Origin: JAEUSF01 sp964484145
Lineage (GTDB): Bacteria; Patescibacteriota; Doudnabacteria; UBA920
Assembly (NCBI GenBank): GCA_964484145.1
Contig: CAZAED010000034.1
Span: 1 to 9,560, forward strand
Length of the DNA stretch: 9,560 bases
Direction of reading: 5' to 3'
Shown: piece after piece, positions 1 to 4,016 of the stretch
Layout: each line of letters begins with the position of its first letter
Position numbering within the stretch: the stretch's first letter is position 1
Notes under the pieces: generated by a model
What the model was told of the DNA's origin: nothing
The model's input: only the letters and a program-made list of their open reading frames with translations
The model's database searches: none
Translations under genes and position numbers: made by a program

Positions 1-161
1 AACAATCAGGCTTTGACTATAAATACTTTGACCCAGACTATATTTCACTTATTCCCAACGCTCGGGAAGAAGCTAAAAAACTTTTAGCTAATGATTTTGA
101 ATTAGAAAACTATCCCCTCCTAAAACAAAAACTGTCCGGCCAAACTGTGCATTTTGAATAA
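1..161 (+). CDS. recG: C-terminal end of a probable ATP-dependent DNA helicase RecG (partial)
   Basis: An open frame enters from the left edge (first full codon at base 3) and ends at TAA 159-161, leaving 52 residues. The peptide begins QSGFDYKYFDPDYISLIPNA, continues with REEAKKLLANDFELENYPLL and ends near KQKLSGQTVHFE. The pattern of a 'Q-S/T-G' segment, a hydrophobic 'D..LI..AREEAKKLL..D.EL..YPLL' helix pair and a short tail is what I associate with the extreme C-terminus of RecG, the helicase that regresses stalled replication forks and unwinds branched DNA. No catalytic motif is inside the window, so the call is from recall of the tail only. An unrelated helicase or another protein ending in a helical hairpin cannot be excluded. 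It ends 188 bases before the next start and its codon use is AT-rich like the minus-strand genes, unlike the block that follows. Confidence 0.55.
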   Translation, partial: QSGFDYKYFDPDYISLIPNAREEAKKLLANDFELENYPLLKQKLSGQTVHFE

Positions 162-349
162 CATTGATAATCTACATAAATCAAACAATACAGTTCGACC
201 TTGTGGAGAACTAGTATCTCATATTTAAATATCAAATACTGCTTTACAAATTTAGCCATTTATTCTATAATCCATTCCAGACAAAAGGAGGGAAAGCTTT
301 AGTATAGCTACACTTCTTTTGAATTTGGTGTCTAGAGAAAGAGAAATTA
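162..349 (+). promoter_or_regulatory. Intergenic leader region before the DksA-like gene
   Basis: These 188 bases carry no convincing gene. They hold a 12-bp perfect palindrome of A/T only (221-232), the promoter at 243-271, and a predicted 5' leader of roughly 70 bases. In the leader, a purine run matching a strong Shine-Dalgarno (AAGGAGGG, 285-292) has no ATG, GTG or TTG at a usable distance; bases 283-290 can pair with 313-320 (8 bp, one G-U). The real start at 350 is preceded only by the weaker purine stretch 335-344. Confidence 0.5.
243..271 (+). promoter_or_regulatory. Sigma70-type promoter driving the DksA-like unit
   Basis: TTTACA at 243-248 (five of six matches to TTGACA) is followed after exactly 17 bases by a perfect TATAAT at 266-271. 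Transcription would start near 278, giving a leader of about 70 bases before the ATG at 350. It is the best promoter in the window and faces the DksA-like gene; no other plus-strand promoter of this quality is seen before the structured RNA at 956. Confidence 0.8.
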
Positions 350-730
350 ATGTCCAAGAATGGGAATAAAAAAAGGCTCATGGAGCTGCGAACAGAGTTC
401 GCTGAGGATATCAAAAAGCATCTCGGCGAAATACACAAAATCGATGAACCGGAAGCATGCGACCAGGTTCTTGCCGAAACTGAACGCGATCTGGCAATCG
501 GGGGCATGGAAAGAAAAAGCCACACGCTGTCTTTAATACAAGCGGCTTTGAACCGCATCGATGATGGCACCTACGGAACCTGCGAGCTATGCGAGGAACC
601 AATTAGCACAAACCGGCTCAAGGCCATTCCTTGGGCAAGTTGTTGCGTCAAATGCCAACAAGCAACCGAAGAAAACAATTCTCTCTGGTCACAATCCATC
701 CCAGCACTTGCTGATGAGGAGGTGGTATGA
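350..730 (+). CDS. DksA/TraR-family zinc-finger transcription regulator
   Basis: A 126-residue protein with the architecture of DksA/TraR proteins, which enter the RNA polymerase secondary channel and tune initiation, often with (p)ppGpp. The N-terminal ~70 residues are charged and helical, compatible with the coiled coil. The C-terminal C4 finger is complete: C78-x2-C81-17 residues-C99-x2-C102, within a stretch starting TYGTCELCEEPISTNRLKAI. The coil tip of E. coli DksA carries D-x-x-D-x-A; here the nearest match is D32-E-P-E35-A-C37, so the first acid is kept, the second is conservative and the alanine becomes cysteine (my alignment by eye). At 126 residues it is shorter than E. coli DksA (about 150). 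The frame is closed upstream by TGA at 320-322, so ATG 350 is the only reasonable start. G+C and codon choice are richer than in neighbouring genes, suggesting different ancestry or strong expression. It overlaps the next gene by ATGA. Confidence 0.85.
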   Translation: MSKNGNKKRLMELRTEFAEDIKKHLGEIHKIDEPEACDQVLAETERDLAIGGMERKSHTLSLIQAALNRIDDGTYGTCELCEEPISTNRLKAIPWASCCVKCQQATEENNSLWSQSIPALADEEVV

Positions 731-957
731 GCACCCCTTCATATGTTGAAGTGAGGCGGGGCACCAAACTCGCAATCAGTCAGGCGGCGCAAAGAGAACC
801 GATGAAACCTGCTCTTTCAAACTTCTGTTGCAAAAGCTGCCAAAAACGGCTCACGGCAGATGAGCTAAAAGATACTCCTGGCGACCCAAGATGCTTGATG
901 CACAAACATCTTTCGAAGCCAGTTGGATTTGTATCGCCAAGATACCACTATTACTAA
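727..957 (+). CDS. Small zinc-finger protein, translationally coupled to the DksA-like gene
   Basis: A 76-residue ORF whose ATG overlaps the stop of the DksA-like gene (ATGA, 727-730), with a strong Shine-Dalgarno GAGGAGG at 716-722, a layout typical of translational coupling. I do not recognise a named family. It contains C35-x2-C38-17 residues-C56-x2-H59, the same 17-residue spacing as the upstream protein's finger, and the inner segment also shares the order LK-x2-P-x4-C (DELKDTPGDPRC against NRLKAIPWASCC). This suggests a diverged DksA-type finger without the coiled coil, perhaps a partner or competitor of the protein encoded just upstream. The N-terminal ~30 residues are basic and featureless; the C-terminus is rich in aromatic residues (PRYHYY). 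Its stop lies inside the first strand of the predicted RNA structure that follows. Coding status rests on the overlap, the ribosome binding site and the metal ligands. Confidence 0.65.
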   Translation: MSTPSYVEVRRGTKLAISQAAQREPMKPALSNFCCKSCQKRLTADELKDTPGDPRCLMHKHLSKPVGFVSPRYHYY

Positions 958-1150
958 CAGCTTAGCTTAAGATTTCTGAAGAAAAAAGGCCTGTCACCCA
1001 AACAGGCTAGCCGTGGGTTTCTCCACCCGTACGCTGTTGAGATTTTTTCTATAGGAATCCCAAAGCTCTTTTCCGTGGTTCTGTGTGGGAAACAGATACT
1101 GCGGCGCCAAGAGAAGCGGCGACGGATACTCAACCCGTTGCCGCTTTACT
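956..1150 (+). ncRNA. Candidate structured noncoding RNA, family not identified
   Basis: This gap holds interlocking helices found by eye. A closing helix joins 956-961 with 1033-1038. Hairpins lie at 989-994/1002-1007 and 1013-1018/1025-1030. A 12-bp helix pairs 1114-1125 with 1135-1146, and its 9-base loop contains CTCAAC (1129-1134), which exactly complements GTTGAG at 1036-1041, a pseudoknot that competes in part with the closing helix. Another hairpin, 1080-1084/1092-1096, has a loop segment TGGGA (1086-1090) complementary to TCCCA at 1058-1062, a second pseudoknot. Helix 1066-1070/1109-1113 abuts the 12-bp helix and could stack on it. Three pairs are G-U on the plus strand and would be mismatches on the minus strand, favouring plus-strand RNA. 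I cannot match it to tmRNA, SRP RNA or RNase P RNA from recalled motifs; 6S RNA and the raiA motif are the families I would test first. A 3'-UTR element of the upstream genes is an alternative. Confidence 0.6.
982..1007 (-). terminator. Possible Rho-independent terminator for the radA strand
   Basis: Read on the minus strand, the stem GCCTGT/ACAGGC (1007-1002 with 994-989, 7-base loop) is followed after one C by six T (987-982). This is a textbook intrinsic terminator shape about 145 bases past the radA stop. The same hairpin is also part of the plus-strand RNA fold, so it may serve both strands, or only one of these readings may be real. Confidence 0.55.
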
Positions 1151-1152
1151 AT

Positions 1153-2475
1153 TTACATTACTTTAATTGCCTCCCCTAAAGTCTTAATTTGTAGAACTTT
1201 AATTTTGCTATTTGCGGCTATTTTGCTTTTCGGGCAAATTATTTTTTTAAACCCAAGTTTTTCGGCTTCTTTTATTCTTTTTTCTAGGTTGGGCACAAAC
1301 CTAACTTCGCCGGAAAGGCCAAGTTCGCCAACAACTACCGTATCTTCTATTGTTTGGTCTTTTATACTAGAAATTATTGCAAGTGCCACGGCTAAATCTG
1401 CGGCTGGCTCTTCTATTTTTAGTCCCCCAACTACGTTTATATAAACGTCTTGATTACTTAGGTTCATCCCCGCCCGCTTTGATAAAATTGCAATAATTAA
1501 TTGCAAGCGATTTGCGTCATACCCACTCCCCGTTCTTTTAGGGTAACCAAAATTAGAGACAGATGTAAGCGCCTGAATTTCTAAAAGTAGTGCCCGACTT
1601 CCTTCCATTACACTGGTAATAATATTTCCGGAAGCTTTAATTGAATCTTCCCCCAAAAACAACTGAGAAGGGTTTTTAACTTCTACCAAACCCTCTCCTA
1701 GCATTTCAAACACGCCAACTTCATTAGTCGTGCCAAAACGGTTTTTTACACACCGCAGTATGCGCAAATTGGCAAACCTATCGCCCTCTAAATACAAAAC
1801 TGTGTCGACCATATGTTCCAAAGTCTTTGGCCCGGCCAAATAGCCTTCCTTAGTTACGTGGCCAATTATTATAAAAGAAATATTATTTTGCTTAGCCATT
1901 TGCATTATTCGCTGTACCGCATTGGTAACTTGCGCCACTCCGCCGGCCACACCCGTACCTTCGCTTGAGTACATAGTTTGAATGGAGTCTATAATAACTA
2001 ATTCGGGCTTTACTTCTAAAACCGTAGCTAAAACTGTTTCTAAATCTGTTTCAGCTAAAACTTGGAGTTGCTGGCTTTTATTTATTCTTCCCGCGCGTAA
2101 TTTTATTTGCCCGGCCGACTCTTCACCGGAAACATATAGTACAGAGGCTTCCGATACTTTCATTGAGATTTGAAGCGCGAGAGTAGATTTTCCAATACCA
2201 GGATCACCACCAAGTAAAATTAAACTTCCGGGTACAATTCCGCTACCCAAAACTTCATCAAACTCCCCAATGCCGGACTTTATACGGAGTTTACTGTCCA
2301 CGTCTAAAGACCCCAAGTCAACGGGAGTTGACGCAGTTCCGCTCGTCACTCGTAACTTATCACTCGTAACTTGTTTTAGTGTATTCCATTCCCCGCAGTT
2401 CGGACATTTACCCTGAAAAGAAGGTGTTCTAAAACCGCAGGAGGAGCATTTATACATTATTTGAGTTTTAGCCAT
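1153..2475 (-). CDS. radA: DNA repair/recombination ATPase RadA (Sms)
   Basis: A complete 440-residue RadA, close to the family's usual ~450. RadA is a RecA-like, DnaB-type hexameric motor that promotes branch migration and processing of recombination intermediates, and in naturally competent species integration of incoming DNA. Visible in order: N-terminal zinc finger C10-x2-C13/C24-x2-C27; a variable linker (31-60); the ATPase core with Walker A GDPGIGKST (90-98), Walker B IIDS (161-164, D163) and the RadA-specific KNRFG motif (244-248); and the C-terminal Lon-protease-like domain with EPAADLAVALAI (356-367) and ELGLSGEVR (384-392). No active-site loss is seen. The linker carries a 14-base tandem repeat (2346-2373). 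No Shine-Dalgarno precedes the ATG; the upstream 155 bases are an AT-rich inverted repeat. It runs convergent to the DksA-like unit and in the same direction as the beta-propeller gene upstream, and may be read from that promoter or from one I cannot place. Confidence 0.95.
   Translation of the reverse strand: MAKTQIMYKCSSCGFRTPSFQGKCPNCGEWNTLKQVTSDKLRVTSGTASTPVDLGSLDVDSKLRIKSGIGEFDEVLGSGIVPGSLILLGGDPGIGKSTLALQISMKVSEASVLYVSGEESAGQIKLRAGRINKSQQLQVLAETDLETVLATVLEVKPELVIIDSIQTMYSSEGTGVAGGVAQVTNAVQRIMQMAKQNNISFIIIGHVTKEGYLAGPKTLEHMVDTVLYLEGDRFANLRILRCVKNRFGTTNEVGVFEMLGEGLVEVKNPSQLFLGEDSIKASGNIITSVMEGSRALLLEIQALTSVSNFGYPKRTGSGYDANRLQLIIAILSKRAGMNLSNQDVYINVVGGLKIEEPAADLAVALAIISSIKDQTIEDTVVVGELGLSGEVRFVPNLEKRIKEAEKLGFKKIICPKSKIAANSKIKVLQIKTLGEAIKVM
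2346..2373. repeat. 14-bp tandem duplication inside the radA linker
   Basis: TCACTCGTAACTT occurs at 2346-2358 and again at 2360-2372, a 14-base period. Because 14 is not a multiple of three, the two copies are read in different frames (giving VTS and then KLRV in the protein), yet both stay open. It falls in the poorly conserved linker between the zinc finger and the ATPase core. Confidence 0.85.
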
Positions 2476-2631
2476 AAAATGAATGACAAAAATTAAATAA
2501 ATGACAAAATTGACAAAAATAGCCTGCGGTTGCAGTTATATTTTTGTCATTTACGTCGTTTTTGTCATTTTTGCTCATTAATAATGAGCTGGCAACTTTT
2601 TTATTACGACTACTTCAGACTATCAAACTTA
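2476..2631. repeat. Intergenic AT-rich imperfect inverted repeat before radA
   Basis: On the left, AATGACAAAA-type words recur at 2482-2493, 2500-2510 and 2511-2520; on the right, their complement TTTTTGTCATT recurs at 2540-2552 and 2558-2572. A small GC core, CTGC-GGTT-GCAG (2524-2535), sits in the middle. A separate hairpin with a perfect 7-bp stem and 3-base loop follows (2573-2589). Neither is followed by a T-run that would mark a clear terminator on the minus strand. No gene or convincing promoter is seen here. Confidence 0.7.
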
Positions 2632-3783
2632 CTAATTTAGATCAAGGTAATACAGTCCGCCATCTTGCCCGTTTCTAAAAAAGAGCTTACTACTGTCTTT
2701 GCTTAAAAATAGATCCTCGCCATCGTATTGATTCTCAATAACTTGATAATGTTTTTTTTCAGAAGTAGAAAGATTAATTCGCCAAAAATCATCTACAGTT
2801 AAGCCTCCGGTACTAGCCGGGCTTAAATTTAAAGGTGTTGCAACATAAATACTTTGGTTATCAAAACTCCAAACCGCTTTACTTGGCATAGTATTAAGCC
2901 CCAAATTTTTTATTTCTCCGGAATATAGGTCATAATACCAAAGCTGAAAAACCTGGGTCGTAGGATCTTTTTTTGAAAACAAAAGTTTTTTTCCGTCCGG
3001 GGACCAGAGCGCTCCGCTAACAAATCCTTCGGTAACCTTATGCCAGGTCTTGCCTTCGGTATCGGTTAACATTAATGGGTTAATAACTCCCGAAACTTGG
3101 TTTGGGTCTTGGTGGTAAGCAACATTTTGTCCGTCCGGGGAAACGTAAACAATAGCATTCTTGTCCCAAATATCACTTAAAGTTTTGTAATTGCTTAAAT
3201 CTGGCGCAGACAAATTTACCGTGTCATGCCCGGTTTGGTTTGACCAAATATAAAATATTTTGTCGCCCATAGGCAAAAAACCTAAACTATAAACCTGAGG
3301 CGCTAGTTTAGAAAACTGGCCGGTAGTATTGTTGTAAAATTCATAGGACTTTTTTCCCGCGTTGTCATACACGAGCATAAAATCCTGGGTGTTTAGCGGC
3401 CAAATTACACTACTAACACCCGCCTTTTGTTCAATAGCCAACTGTTTTTTGTCGCCAATTTGTAAGTTTCCTGAGCCAGAAGTAAAAGTTGCTCTAAACA
3501 GCAACCCTTGTTTAGTAAAATATGCCACGCCGCTACCGTCAAAAGTTAAAGCCGGACTAACAACCTGGTCGTCGGTTAATTTATATACTTTAGCCGAAGA
3601 ATTTCCCGAAGTTGTTGTTGGGGTGGGGGTCGGAGTTAAGTCAGTAATTGGGGTAGGAGTTGGTGTTGGCGCGGGGTTGCTGGGGGTTTTAGATCCGCCC
3701 GTTTTTGAGTAAATTAAAAAACCTAAAGTTCCAACAATTAAAATAAATATTGCGCCTAAAATGGCAATAGCTTTTTTATTCAT
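2632..3783 (-). CDS. Membrane-anchored beta-propeller (TolB/WD40-like) protein
   Basis: A 383-residue protein of unknown specific function. Residues 4-26 form a hydrophobic helix after MNKK (signal anchor, no lipobox seen), followed by a Pro/Thr-rich linker with PTPTPT runs (33-62) that resembles an extracytoplasmic spacer. The rest is built of short beta-rich repeats with the TolB/PD40 signature: VSPDGQNVAY (214-223), WSPDGKKLLFSKKD (260-273), WSFDNQSIYVA (305-315), LSKDSSKLFFR (370-380). The protein is expected outside the membrane, where such propellers bind peptides or other proteins. No peptidase domain follows the propeller, so it is not a DPP-IV-type enzyme. It has its own promoter at 3839-3867 and lies 233 bases after the 841-residue protein gene. 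A role beside the secretion-like operon is only suggested by proximity. No Shine-Dalgarno is evident. Confidence 0.75.
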   Translation of the reverse strand: MNKKAIAILGAIFILIVGTLGFLIYSKTGGSKTPSNPAPTPTPTPITDLTPTPTPTTTSGNSSAKVYKLTDDQVVSPALTFDGSGVAYFTKQGLLFRATFTSGSGNLQIGDKKQLAIEQKAGVSSVIWPLNTQDFMLVYDNAGKKSYEFYNNTTGQFSKLAPQVYSLGFLPMGDKIFYIWSNQTGHDTVNLSAPDLSNYKTLSDIWDKNAIVYVSPDGQNVAYHQDPNQVSGVINPLMLTDTEGKTWHKVTEGFVSGALWSPDGKKLLFSKKDPTTQVFQLWYYDLYSGEIKNLGLNTMPSKAVWSFDNQSIYVATPLNLSPASTGGLTVDDFWRINLSTSEKKHYQVIENQYDGEDLFLSKDSSKLFFRNGQDGGLYYLDLN

Positions 3784-3838
3784 AGTGATAGTATTTTTGT
3801 TTCAAAGGCTTACCCAGTTTATTGAGTTTATTGGAAGT

Positions 3839-3867
3839 ATTATACATAATTATTTAAAAATAGGCAA
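3839..3867 (-). promoter_or_regulatory. Promoter for the beta-propeller gene
   Basis: Read on the minus strand, TTGCCT (3867-3862) is followed after exactly 17 bases by a perfect TATAAT (3844-3839). Transcription would begin near 3831, about 48 bases before the ATG at 3783. It may also serve radA, which lies downstream in the same direction. The spacer is very AT-rich, which favours melting. Confidence 0.7.
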
Positions 3868-3892
3868 ATTTAGCATAATAAATCAAAAATAT

Positions 3893-3993
3893 CTGTCATC
3901 CCGGAATTTTTAGGGCTGTAAAAATATCCGGGATCCAGAACTTGGCTGGCATACTAGATCCCGGGTCTCGGATGCACTCGCCCGGGACGACAG
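3893..3993. repeat. GC-rich palindromic element (REP/MITE-like)
   Basis: About 100 bases, GC-rich against an AT-rich surround. The outer arms CTGTCATCCCGG (3893-3904) and CCGGGACGACAG (3982-3993) pair over 12 positions; the one mismatch is a G-U pair on the minus strand. Inner arms 3926-3935 and 3957-3966 pair over 10 bp (one G-U). An alternative fold makes two hairpins (3901-3931 and about 3960-3986). The core words (GTCATCCCGG, CCGGGATCCAG, GATCCCGGG) resemble dispersed palindromes known from Rickettsiales-type genomes. On the minus strand the last arm is followed by ATATTTTTGATTT, so the element may also terminate the operon that ends at 4017. Confidence 0.75.
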
Positions 3994-4016
3994 GCAGAAG
4001 AATGTTTATATTCTCA

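Noticed and set aside
265..570. 101-aa minus-strand frame across the DksA-like gene
   Set aside because: It lies antisense to a well-supported zinc-finger gene, has no recognisable domain and no start signals; it is a shadow frame.
561..749. 62-aa plus-strand frame overlapping the two zinc-finger genes
   Set aside because: It is out of frame with both and would destroy the clear ATGA coupling; no motif is present.
956..1150. tmRNA, SRP RNA or RNase P RNA
   Set aside because: None of the hallmark sequences I can recall (tRNA-like end with GGTTCAA, GGAAGGAAGCAG-type SRP loop, GAGGAAAGTCC of RNase P) is present on either strand.
1085..1444. 119-aa plus-strand frame opposite radA and into the structured RNA
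   Set aside because: Most of it is antisense to the conserved end of RadA; its hydrophobic look comes from complementing the radA codons.
2573..2589. Terminator after the beta-propeller gene
   Set aside because: The 7-bp stem is perfect but on the minus strand it is followed by A residues, not T; on the plus strand the T-run is seven bases away and there is no plus-strand gene to end.
3362..3712. Plus-strand frame with Val/Gly repeats
   Set aside because: It mirrors the Pro/Thr linker codons of the beta-propeller gene on the other strand and has no independent support.
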